Source of the DNA: Myxococcales bacterium
Lineage (GTDB): Bacteria; Myxococcota_A; Polyangia; Haliangiales; Haliangiaceae
DNA length: 39,703 nucleotides
Assembly: GCA_024222395.1 (NCBI GenBank)
Contig: JAAEPE010000937.1
Location: forward strand, 1 to 39,703
Direction: 5' to 3'
In this document: in pieces, positions 6,701 through 14,447 of the stretch
Numbering within the stretch: the first letter of the stretch is position 1
How the letters are laid out: each line of letters starts with the position of its first letter
Translations under genes and position numbers: made by a program
Notes under the pieces: model-generated
Seen by the model: only the letters and a program-made list of their open reading frames with translations
Told to the model about the DNA's origin: nothing
Database searches by the model: none

Positions 6701-9307
6701 CTACGGTTCCAGGATCTTGGTGAGCTTGGTTGTCTTGCCAGACTCGATCTTGACTTGGAAGTGATGCTTCGTCTCGCCCACGACGAAGGTCACTCTGTGT
6801 GGGCCCGGCGATAGTGGGATCTTTGCGCTTGGAGCCACCGGCGTGATCTTGCCCGTGTCCTTGCCGTCTACGTGAACGCGAGCCCAGGGACGCGTCCAAG
6901 GAACAAGATAGCCTGGGCCCGTAGCCTTCTGCGACGGAGGCTCGTCGTCGGTGATATCGACCACAAACGCTGGCTTCTTGGTCGTGGGCTTTGACTCATT
7001 CCCCCCCCGCCTATTCCTAGACTTGTCGGGCTCGTCGCCGAGCAGACTCTTTGATGACTCGCTATTCGCCCAATCGCGACTCTTGGTCTTGGGCTCTTTG
7101 GCGCTGATGTCATCGGGCTGCATCACCAACTCTTCCACGCCCGCATCGAGTGCAATCTCTTCTCGGATCATTTCGTGACGAACCTCTTTGTCGGCTTCGA
7201 GAGTGACCTCGAATTCGTCGACAAGCTTGCCATCCCGAGTTATCGCAATCATGTGAGAGCGGCCCGCAACCAAGGAGATTGGCTCGCTGACGTCAGAGGT
7301 AATGGCGGTCTTTCCGTCGATGACCACTCGGTCGCCATCGCGCAAATCCTCAATTAGCAGCCTTCCCTGCTCGGCGGCCGCAAAATCGCAACTGAAGACT
7401 TTGGGTTTCTCCGCCGAGACGGCGATAGTCTCCTTGCAGCCGGAAGCGCCTTTTCGCTCGACGCGAATGTCGTAGGTGCCGGGAGCAAGCTTGTTTACCG
7501 TAAGTGCATCCCCCGGCGGAACGGCTCCCACCTTCTCGGCCCCCAAGAAGACATCCGCACCTTCCTTGTCGCCCACAAGGACGAGCAGGGTTGCCCGCGG
7601 CGCGGGGCCATTCCCCGCCGATCCTGTGGCGAAGAACATCCCACGTATCGCGAGCAAGACAAGAACAGCCACAGCAGCCACACTTACGCCGACAAGAACG
7701 CTTCGGCGCCCACTCTGGCGTCCAGGCCTTGCGCGCACACCTGTAGCAGGAAGCCCCGGCTTCGCTGCCTCACCAATGGGTAGCATCTCACCGGTGCTTT
7801 GCGTCATTGCAGCCACCGAGTGTTGGCCGGAGGAACCCGGTCCAGTAATAGCGCTTCGATGGACCTGTGCCGTGCCGCTTGTCTGACGGGGGCCTCCAAG
7901 CGTTGGCAGCGACGCTACGAGGGCATTCGCCGAGGCGCTGCTAGATCTCTTCTCACCAGCAACCATGACCTTGGCGCCATCGTCGGCACCAATGAGCGGC
8001 TGCGAGATTCCACGATCGTAGCTATCTGCAAAGAGTTCGGCGAAATCGACCGTCTTGATGGGGGCGACGGGATTGTCCTTCGTGGGCTTTTCGGCAACCG
8101 CAGCGTCGGCTTCCAAGGTCTCGGTTGCCATCTCCTGCATTTCGATTTCGCCGAATATCTCGGTCGGATTGTCTTCGAAGCCGTCAACTCCGCCACCGCT
8201 CTGCCTCGCCAATGGCGAAGATGTCTCGATGAAGTCGAGAGAGTCGAGGACCGATTCATCCGACGCCTTCGGCTGTTCGAGCTCGTCAACGCCGACTAGA
8301 TGCTCCGCAGACTGCTCTTCCTCTGGCAGCCCTTCCGGGCCGATTTGGGAATAGAGGTCCATGAGTTCCCTCTCGCGGTTGAACTCGTCAGCAAAGACCT
8401 CACGCATCTCCTCACCGAGACTGCGATAGCTGTACGCGTCTTCGATGGTCTGGAGATACATCCTCAGATCGTCACGCATCTCCGAGCACCACTGGTAGCG
8501 ATCGTCTGCACTTCGGGCGAGAGCCTTGAGAAGAATGGCCTGGAGCGCCCGAGGAACCTGAGCCTCCTCGATGAGTCGGTGATCGATTTCGACATTGCGA
8601 ACCTTCTCGAGCGTGGAGAAGTCGCTTTCACCGTCGAACAAGCGCTTTCCCGTCAATGTCTCAAATAGAATAATACCTAGAGAGAAGATGTCGCTGCGCC
8701 TATCGAGAGGTAGCCCGCGAACCTGCTCCGGTGACATATAGCCAAACTTGCCCTTGAGAACACCCGCGTTGGTGCGAGAGGAACGAGATGCAGCCCTAGC
8801 GATGCCGAAGTCAATGAGCTTGACTTCGCCTTCGAAAGAGACCACGACGTTCTGAGGAGAGCAGTCACGATGAACAATCTGCATCGCTGCGCCAAGGACG
8901 TCGCGCTTCTTGTGCGCGTAGTGCAGACCTTCGCAAACCTTCATGACAATGAAGCCGGCCGCAGCCCTCGAGAGCCTCCTCCCCCGCTTCTTGAAACGAT
9001 TCTGAAGCTGGAGCAGGTCTCGGCCCCAGATGTACTCCATCGCAATGAAGTAAGCCCCGTCGACCTGCCCGAGTTCATGGATCTGGCCGACGTTGGCGTG
9101 AGCTAGCTGACCGGCAATTTTCGCCTCATCGATAAACATCGTGATGAAGTCTTCGTCACGTCCCAGAGCCGGGAGGATGCGTTTGATGGCAATGATTTTC
9201 TCAAAGCCCTCCTCGCCAAAGCTCTTCGCTTTGAATACCTCGGCCATTCCTCCGACGCTGATGCGCCCAAGAAGTAGGTACTTGCCAAATTTGACTGGTT
9301 GTCGCAT
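6701..9307 (-). CDS. Membrane Ser/Thr protein kinase with PEGA-type C-terminal domains
   Basis: The protein has 868 residues from ATG 9307. A Hanks-type kinase domain begins almost at once: Gly-rich loop GRISVGGMAEVF (14-25), catalytic Lys in AIK (K42), HRDCSPQN (146-153), DFG (166-168) and GYMSPEQV. A long acidic, low-complexity cytoplasmic linker leads to one transmembrane helix (about 536-558, VLVGVSVAAVAVLVLLAI). Outside the membrane are PEGA-like modules (DVFLGAEKVG..LAPGTYDIRVERKG and, at the C-terminus, RVHVDGKDTGK..LSPGPHRVTF). PEGA domains are thought to bind cell-surface components. An upstream in-frame GTG (9394) would add 29 residues; neither start has a well-spaced Shine-Dalgarno. 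It is the last gene of a co-directional series with the TPR and lipoprotein genes, which may encode partners or targets. Confidence 0.93.
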   Translation of the reverse strand: MRQPVKFGKYLLLGRISVGGMAEVFKAKSFGEEGFEKIIAIKRILPALGRDEDFITMFIDEAKIAGQLAHANVGQIHELGQVDGAYFIAMEYIWGRDLLQLQNRFKKRGRRLSRAAAGFIVMKVCEGLHYAHKKRDVLGAAMQIVHRDCSPQNVVVSFEGEVKLIDFGIARAASRSSRTNAGVLKGKFGYMSPEQVRGLPLDRRSDIFSLGIILFETLTGKRLFDGESDFSTLEKVRNVEIDHRLIEEAQVPRALQAILLKALARSADDRYQWCSEMRDDLRMYLQTIEDAYSYRSLGEEMREVFADEFNRERELMDLYSQIGPEGLPEEEQSAEHLVGVDELEQPKASDESVLDSLDFIETSSPLARQSGGGVDGFEDNPTEIFGEIEMQEMATETLEADAAVAEKPTKDNPVAPIKTVDFAELFADSYDRGISQPLIGADDGAKVMVAGEKRSSSASANALVASLPTLGGPRQTSGTAQVHRSAITGPGSSGQHSVAAMTQSTGEMLPIGEAAKPGLPATGVRARPGRQSGRRSVLVGVSVAAVAVLVLLAIRGMFFATGSAGNGPAPRATLLVLVGDKEGADVFLGAEKVGAVPPGDALTVNKLAPGTYDIRVERKGASGCKETIAVSAEKPKVFSCDFAAAEQGRLLIEDLRDGDRVVIDGKTAITSDVSEPISLVAGRSHMIAITRDGKLVDEFEVTLEADKEVRHEMIREEIALDAGVEELVMQPDDISAKEPKTKSRDWANSESSKSLLGDEPDKSRNRRGGNESKPTTKKPAFVVDITDDEPPSQKATGPGYLVPWTRPWARVHVDGKDTGKITPVAPSAKIPLSPGPHRVTFVVGETKHHFQVKIESGKTTKLTKILEP

Positions 9308-9455
9308 CCCTTCATTGCCAGGGTAGCGCTGAGACAAGAGACGCTCAAGGTAATTGGAGGCATAATCCCCCCGGGCTGTAGCACCCGGCACCACTTCTGA
9401 CGGGCCACCGGCCCCTGGGCGAGGGCGCCAGACCTCACCGTCTAGCCCCCAATAC

Positions 9456-10238
9456 TCAGAATTCTACTGACCACTGCGCTCTTGCCCCTTCTTTGGTAGG
9501 TAGGAGATCGAAGCCCATGTGGTGACGGGTACGCATGCTCTCTGCGCGCTTGGCGGCTCGGTATCCGAGGAAACCATCGATGACGGCGTATGTGTAGACA
9601 CCTACCGCGGCCACTCCACTGAATTGGTTAACGACCTGCATATCTCGGGCACCTCGTGCATCATCTTCGTCGGCATCTCCACATACCCGGGTGACGTCGT
9701 CGCACTTGTTCTTGAGCCAGTAGTAGGAGCCGATGTTCGTTGCTAGCAACGCACCAAGACCAACGGCGACGATGATCCCCTTTGTGGTGTCGCCGTTTTG
9801 ACGCTGTCCCGCTCCTGGCACGAGATTCAACAGGAGGTAGCGCTTCTTCTTCGGTCTGGGCCTGAGTGATTCGATCTCGGCCAGGTTTCGCGCTCGCACA
9901 TCTTCGAAGAGCGTAATCGCTTCCGGTGGTACCAAGGCTGGATCGAGGTGAGCATCGGGCTCGGAACGCAAGTAGTCGAGAAAGGCGGCACGAGCCTCGA
10001 GCAGTCGCTCCTGAAAGAACAGCGCAAGGCCGAGGACGCGAAACGCTTCGGCGCGCTCGTTCCCGACTCCCAGTAGCGCCCTTCGTATCGTCTTCTCCGC
10101 GGCCTCAAACTCACCTCGTTCGAGCTGTTTGCCGGCGAGTGCCACACCTTCGTCACCTTCCGCCTGTGCCCAGACGTCTCTCTCGCCGACGAGAGCAACA
10201 AGCAGGGAGAGCACTAGAACATGCACAAGAACTCTCAT
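9456..10238 (-). CDS. Exported TPR-like / small-helix membrane protein
   Basis: The protein has 260 residues. A signal peptide (VLVHVLVLSLLVALVG..VWAQ) is followed by TPR-like helices (GKQLERGEFEAAEKTIRRAL, AEAFRVLGLALFFQERLLEA) and a VPPEAITLFEDVRARN segment. This pattern is common in myxobacterial envelope proteins. The segment LVPGAGQRQNGDTTKG then leads into two hydrophobic helices (about 150-170 and 208-225), resembling the P..G.GQ..NG start of DUF5683-type domains. The start is strongly supported: GGGGAGGG lies just ahead of the ATG, and the ATG overlaps the stop of the preceding frame (ATGA). The function is unknown. It lies between the split secreted protein and the PEGA-type kinase, suggesting a joint role in an envelope-sensing system. 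Confidence 0.88.
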   Translation of the reverse strand: MRVLVHVLVLSLLVALVGERDVWAQAEGDEGVALAGKQLERGEFEAAEKTIRRALLGVGNERAEAFRVLGLALFFQERLLEARAAFLDYLRSEPDAHLDPALVPPEAITLFEDVRARNLAEIESLRPRPKKKRYLLLNLVPGAGQRQNGDTTKGIIVAVGLGALLATNIGSYYWLKNKCDDVTRVCGDADEDDARGARDMQVVNQFSGVAAVGVYTYAVIDGFLGYRAAKRAESMRTRHHMGFDLLPTKEGARAQWSVEF

Positions 10239-10432
10239 AACCCTCCCCTTTCGAATTTTGACATCGGGATCAGTGCTCGTTTCACTTGCGGCCCCACCAT
10301 GTCGAGCGCCTGCTCGGCTACTCTATAGACGAGCGCTTGGTGCCTATCTCCTCGGCCTCCTACAACCGTGTCGGTGAAAACTCTCATATCCATCCTTGCG
10401 AGCCCGTCTTCGCCGATCAGAACTACTCGCAC
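10235..10432 (-). CDS. Displaced C-terminal part of the split secreted protein
   Basis: This 65-codon frame (RVVLIGEDGLARMDMRVFTD..., ALVYRVAEQALDMVGPQVKR) follows directly from the 10423-10950 gene but in the -1 frame. Its stop overlaps the ATG of the next gene as ATGA, the coupling seen elsewhere in this series. That indicates it is genuinely translated as the end of the upstream protein. Read alone it would need a GTG start (10432) without a ribosome binding site. It is most likely one gene with a single-base indel (a true mutation, programmed slippage or sequence error). Confidence 0.55.
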   Translation of the reverse strand: MRVVLIGEDGLARMDMRVFTDTVVGGRGDRHQALVYRVAEQALDMVGPQVKRALIPMSKFERGGL

Positions 10433-10950
10433 ACGCCCACGTCCGGTATGCTGCGTTGGTGCTCTGTTGGCGCCGCCCCACGGTCTTTGTCTTCTGCCAC
10501 TGAAGTGGCAACACCACGAACCACCGTCGTCGGTAGTATGAAAGGAGCAGCCGTTAGCGCTTGCTCGAGCAGCGGACGCAGCGTTGCCACCAGTTGCCCA
10601 ACGAGCCTATCAATATCAGTTGCCGCACCAACCCCGGAGGAAACAGTAGCAATAGGTCGACCGGTGCTGGCTCGACGCACTTGCACTTCGATCTCGACCT
10701 TGTCGTTATCTCGCTGCAGTAGCCGTCCATCGACTATGAGCTTGGTTCTCTTTGGCACATCCGCCGGCGAGGAAACCGCCTGAACCGCTACGCCAAGCAA
10801 GGTGGCCATCTCCCGCGCCAACGTTGTCATGGGCAGCACTGCGACCTCTGCAACTTGCGCTTGCGCGAATCTCGCCGAGCCCAGGATGCAGGCGAGAAGC
10901 GACGTCATCGCCACAGCGAACCGGATGGCAGTCATGCGATGGGGTGGCAT
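10423..10950 (-). CDS. Secreted protein of unknown function, apparently truncated by a frameshift
   Basis: The frame has 175 codons to a TAG at 10423. The ATG at 10950 has a CAGG-type site four bases upstream and precedes a signal peptide (RFAVAMTSLLACILGSARFAQA). The mature part begins VAEVAVLPMTTLAREM and continues TKLIVDGRLLQRDNDKVEIE, a mixed alpha/beta pattern loosely recalling periplasmic FlgO/CsgG-like lipoproteins; I do not assign it. The last ~15 residues (TEHQRSIPDVGVCE) look like out-of-frame or degenerate sequence, while the alternative frame continues with ordered sequence to 10235. It follows the lipoprotein gene ending at 10997 by 46 bp. Confidence 0.72.
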   Translation of the reverse strand: MPPHRMTAIRFAVAMTSLLACILGSARFAQAQVAEVAVLPMTTLAREMATLLGVAVQAVSSPADVPKRTKLIVDGRLLQRDNDKVEIEVQVRRASTGRPIATVSSGVGAATDIDRLVGQLVATLRPLLEQALTAAPFILPTTVVRGVATSVAEDKDRGAAPTEHQRSIPDVGVCE

Positions 10951-10996
10951 AGCCTGCGCTGAGTGTACAACGTGGGGCCGAGAATCGCTGCCGATC

Positions 10997-12793
10997 CTAC
11001 AGGTCGTCGACTCCAGGATCCGCAATGCGAAACATGAAGTGCCCGGTGCTATCAGCGACAGCGGAGGCGTGCACTCTCACCGCGTCGTTGCCCTTGCAAT
11101 CGTCACAGTAGAGACGTACCTGAGCACCTGGGGCCGGCTGCGAGTCTACGTGGACGAGCCCATGAGCCACAATAGTGCCCGGAAGCACTAGGGGCCCTAG
11201 TACGGTTGCGGGCTGAGCATCTGCAACGAATGCGCCGACCTCTCCCGCCAGAGGATGAACCACCTGTAGTTGGTAGGCACCGCCCCGAACGACGCCAACC
11301 GCAGCCGACCCGTCTGCCGCAGTAACGCTCTGAACCGGGCCGAACTGCGGTGCGAGAATGCCTTGGGGAACAGCCCGAACGTCCGCAGATTCCAGTGGAC
11401 TGCCCGCGGCCTCCGCTGTCACGGGAAGGGCCAAGAGTGTTTCGAGACTGAGGGCCGAGATGGGCGCGGTCGCCCATGCGACATCTCGAAGAAGGCGCGC
11501 CTCAGAGCCGCCGGCCCCGTGCACTACGATGCTTGCGTCGCGAGCCACAATGTTGCTCTGCACCCGTCCAATCGCATCTGCTGTGGCTGCGACTCGCAGC
11601 GTGCCGTCCAAAGACTCAACGCTGTCCACGGAGACCGTGCCAGCAGCTGCGACATCCGCCCGCCACTCCACCCGTGCGCCGACGGCACCGCCGCCGCCCG
11701 AGTTGGTGATATCAACCTGCGCGACTATGCTTGGATCTGCATAGCGAATGACTACATTGCTGGTATCGCCGACGGCTTGGCCCGATAGTGCCTCGGCCCG
11801 CAGCGAAGGCATGCCGCTTCCAGGAGCTGGGGCGAGGGCCAAACCCGTGAGAAAACTACCGCTTGCCTCCACGGAGAAGGCTCCGTCCGCGGCCGTAGTG
11901 GCCTCGGTCGTCTTTGCCCCATCGACGAGTAGACTCACTCGCGCTCCTTGTACGCCAGAACCTTCGGAATCGAGTACTCGCCCAGCTATCGTCGTCGGGG
12001 CGACAAGGGTAAGAATTGTACCGACCTCCGCTGCGGTGCGATCGGAACGTAGCGTGGCAGGCTGAGTTCCGCTCTGAGGAACAATGAGCATGTCGAAGCG
12101 CTCGTCGGGAAGGGTCAGAGAGAATTCTCCGCCCTCAGTCGAGAAGGTCTCATAGTCTACTGGTGGAACGCTATCTCTGAGACGGGCTCTAATGTAGGCG
12201 GGCACCCCCGCCCCTGTGCTATCGAGAATCGTGCCCGACACTAGGTCGCCTGCGCTGAGAACGGTAACCGGCAAGACCACATCGGAACCGCCATATACAT
12301 CCACAGCCATGTCTTGCGTCGGAGCACCACTGGCCGTCACCACTCGCATTCGATACGAGTTCTTACGCGCGCCAGTTGCTACGACTCCAATTGTTGTCGT
12401 GGCGGACAAGCACTCAAGCCCTCCAACGGTGGCGCTGACGGCAACCCTATAGGGCCCAGCCTCGCTTGGAACAAACTGGATGCGGTCGACAGGATCAGAG
12501 AGCTCAGTAATATTCTGAGTAATACCTCCTAGATCGACAGACCATGTGAACTCGTGAAGGCCAAAGGCAGCGCCGTCCACTTGCGCACTTACTTCGATAG
12601 CCTGGCCGATCGCGGTATCCGTGGGTGGCACGAGAGTAAGCACACAGTCAATGGATCCTCCAGCATCGGTGCCTCCGCCCTTCCCTCCATCGGGGCCATT
12701 CCCTCCGTAAGCGCCGTTGTCGCCGCCACACCCCGCTAACACCAGGCCTGCCGTTAGCGCGCAGAGCAATCGCATCGTTGGCAACTCAGTCAT
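10997..12793 (-). CDS. Lipoprotein with carboxypeptidase-regulatory-like repeats
   Basis: The protein has 598 residues. The ATG at 12793 overlaps the TGA of the upstream gene (ATGA) and has GGGGAG about 10 bases upstream, so it is preferred over ATGs at 12811 and 12829. The N-terminus MTELPTMRLLCALTAGLVLAGC is a lipobox signal, followed by a Gly/Asp-rich linker typical of myxobacterial lipoproteins. The body contains several beta-rich segments of the carboxypeptidase-regulatory-like type: VSGTILDSTGAGVPAYIRAR, IAGRVLDSEGSGVQGARVSL with AADGAFSVEA, and VHVDSQPAPGAQVRLYC with DSTGHFMFRI. No peptidase domain is present. It is probably an outer-membrane or surface-attached binding or structural protein, co-expressed with the PKD lipoprotein upstream. 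Confidence 0.9.
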   Translation of the reverse strand: MTELPTMRLLCALTAGLVLAGCGGDNGAYGGNGPDGGKGGGTDAGGSIDCVLTLVPPTDTAIGQAIEVSAQVDGAAFGLHEFTWSVDLGGITQNITELSDPVDRIQFVPSEAGPYRVAVSATVGGLECLSATTTIGVVATGARKNSYRMRVVTASGAPTQDMAVDVYGGSDVVLPVTVLSAGDLVSGTILDSTGAGVPAYIRARLRDSVPPVDYETFSTEGGEFSLTLPDERFDMLIVPQSGTQPATLRSDRTAAEVGTILTLVAPTTIAGRVLDSEGSGVQGARVSLLVDGAKTTEATTAADGAFSVEASGSFLTGLALAPAPGSGMPSLRAEALSGQAVGDTSNVVIRYADPSIVAQVDITNSGGGGAVGARVEWRADVAAAGTVSVDSVESLDGTLRVAATADAIGRVQSNIVARDASIVVHGAGGSEARLLRDVAWATAPISALSLETLLALPVTAEAAGSPLESADVRAVPQGILAPQFGPVQSVTAADGSAAVGVVRGGAYQLQVVHPLAGEVGAFVADAQPATVLGPLVLPGTIVAHGLVHVDSQPAPGAQVRLYCDDCKGNDAVRVHASAVADSTGHFMFRIADPGVDDL

Positions 12794-13941
12794 TGGATTT
12801 GCACTCCCCATGTTAGACGCTGAAAGCACTGAGACCCGGCGTTAAGCTCACAGGCCCTAGCATCGTCGGCGCACGTCAATTCTCGCTCCGCCCCCTGCAC
12901 TCGATCCTGTACTTCGACACGAAGCTCAAGAAGGTCGCCCGGTTCGTAGTTGAGAGGATCGACGGCATAGCTCTCGGCAACGTGCCCAGCTATCCAGGTG
13001 AATGACGCTGCCCCAGGCTCTTTCAGAAACCATCGGAAGGTCGAGGTGCCAAACACCTCGTCGGCGCCGGGCGACATAGGGAACGGGTCGAGGGCATCGA
13101 CAACCGAAAGGACAGAGAACGAGCGCGCCCCATCTGCGCTCTCCACCAAGTAGAAGCCCGAGGTATCCGCGACCGGGTCAAGGGATTGAAGGCACGGAGG
13201 CGAATCGACTCCAACAGGAATGGTCTTGGTTATCTCGTCGGTGCCGCCGTGACCGTCGTCGGCGGTTAGAGTCACGGTCCACTGACCGCTCACATCGGGG
13301 ACCAGTCGATAGCCATCCTCGCCTACTTCGTCGAAGCTGCGCGCGCTCTCCTGAGAGCCAGGCGGTGCCAAGTAGCTCCAGGAGAAGGTGACCTCATCTC
13401 CGTCCGGATCGAGAGTCACATCGTCTCCGCCACCTACGCCGGGTGCGATGACAAGATCGATGGCACGGTAGAGAACAAAGAGGTCGGTCTGTGGCTCTTT
13501 GTGGCCTGTCACCTCAAGGTCAATCGATGGGGCCCGGTTGTTGACATCGATCGTGACTATGTCTGGCTGGAGGCGCGTCGCGCCCAACTCGTCGGTGACT
13601 TGCAGCTGGATCTTGATGGTCTCGTGAGACTCGACAAGGACTTCAAACTCGCCCGTAATGCCGTAAAACTCTGGTTCGCCAATTGGTGTGCAGTTTGTCC
13701 CGGCCGAGTCCTGACAGGTGAACGCGCGCCACTCGCAGGAGAGATTTGAGACCACATCGTCGACCGTCTTTGTTGCGTTGAAACTCAGGGTCTCGCCGAT
13801 GAAATGCGGGCCGTCCTTGAGCGTGCGAATGCCCGACACGGGGGCTTCATTCACGACCTCGGTGAAGAAACAGCCACCCGCTCCGACGAACAGCACCACG
13901 ATTCCCGCCAGCCACGAAGGCATCTTGCTCAGTACATGCAC
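12790..13941 (-). CDS. PKD/Ig-like lipoprotein
   Basis: The protein has 383 residues. The signal sequence ends in VLFVGAGGC, a lipobox. Extracellular beta-sandwich modules follow, each with features of PKD-type domains: LSCEWRAFTC, IKIQLQVTDELGATR, VTLDPDGDEVTFSWSYLAPP, and QWTVTLTADDGHGGTDEITK. Numerous Cys residues may form disulphides. It is the first gene of the minus-strand series that ends with the PEGA-type kinase. Its stop overlaps the start of the next lipoprotein gene by the sequence ATGA. The function is likely structural or ligand binding at the cell surface. Confidence 0.88.
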   Translation of the reverse strand: MHVLSKMPSWLAGIVVLFVGAGGCFFTEVVNEAPVSGIRTLKDGPHFIGETLSFNATKTVDDVVSNLSCEWRAFTCQDSAGTNCTPIGEPEFYGITGEFEVLVESHETIKIQLQVTDELGATRLQPDIVTIDVNNRAPSIDLEVTGHKEPQTDLFVLYRAIDLVIAPGVGGGDDVTLDPDGDEVTFSWSYLAPPGSQESARSFDEVGEDGYRLVPDVSGQWTVTLTADDGHGGTDEITKTIPVGVDSPPCLQSLDPVADTSGFYLVESADGARSFSVLSVVDALDPFPMSPGADEVFGTSTFRWFLKEPGAASFTWIAGHVAESYAVDPLNYEPGDLLELRVEVQDRVQGAERELTCADDARACELNAGSQCFQRLTWGVQIQ

Positions 13942-14076
13942 AGTCTTGGCTACATCTTATTGCAACCTGCTTGCCCGTCACAACCCCTCTGAATCACACG
14001 AGCGAGGCTGGCGCCCTTTGGGGTAACTCTCGATTATGTGACATTCCCGTCCGGACACACGCTCAGAATTCCAGCG

Positions 14077-14082
14077 TATAAT
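14077..14082 (+). promoter_or_regulatory. Consensus -10 box (TATAAT) of a near-leaderless transcript
   Basis: A perfect TATAAT lies 10 bases before the ATG of the 54-aa gene. Transcription starting ~7 bases after it would leave a leader of only a few bases, and no Shine-Dalgarno is present. A weak -35 candidate (CGGACA, 14052-14057) is 19 bases upstream, slightly long spacing. Confidence 0.45.
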
Positions 14083-14092
14083 CTGCGCCATC

Positions 14093-14257
14093 ATGGAAGA
14101 ACTAGTCGCAGGACTCACCGAGAAGGTTGGCATCGACAAGGAGACCGCCGAGAAGGTCGTGGCATTTCTCAAGGAGCACGCTGATGACGTACCTGGCTGG
14201 CTCGCCAAAGCGGGCATCGCGGACAAGCTACCTGGCGGACTCGGCAAACTCTTCTAG
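14093..14257 (+). CDS. Small helical protein, 54 aa
   Basis: A short gene starts MEELVAGLTEKVGIDKETAE. The pattern (LTEKVGI..ETAEKVVAFLK, then a DVPGWLAKAGI linker and a Gly-rich GGLGKLF tail) is shared by many small bacterial proteins and by the N-termini of DUF2267/DUF2780-like proteins. It has two amphipathic helices and no signal peptide. Coding is supported by the recognisable pattern and a consensus TATAAT directly upstream. No function is known. It ends 27 bp before repeat copy C. Confidence 0.75.
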   Translation: MEELVAGLTEKVGIDKETAEKVVAFLKEHADDVPGWLAKAGIADKLPGGLGKLF

Positions 14258-14284
14258 GGAGAGTGGTGCGAAGTGCACCAGCCT

Positions 14285-14447
14285 CCTAGACCGCCGAGCG
14301 CAAACAATGATCGGTCCGATGGTCCTGCTTTCCCGATTGCAGCGTTGCTCATTTCGTCATTTGCCCCGGCAAAATCGTCATTCGCGCCTTGCACTCGAAA
14401 AATCAGAACTCACCATCCTCGGTCATTCTTTTCGCTCGACGGTCTAG
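14285..14447. repeat. CTAG-bounded 163-bp interspersed repeat, copy C
   Basis: It starts CTAGACCGCCGAGCG and ends CGCTCGACGGTCTAG, with its core on the minus strand as in copy A. The terminal CTAG (14444-14447) contains the TAG stop codon of the adjacent minus-strand kinase gene. It lies between convergent genes. Confidence 0.93.
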
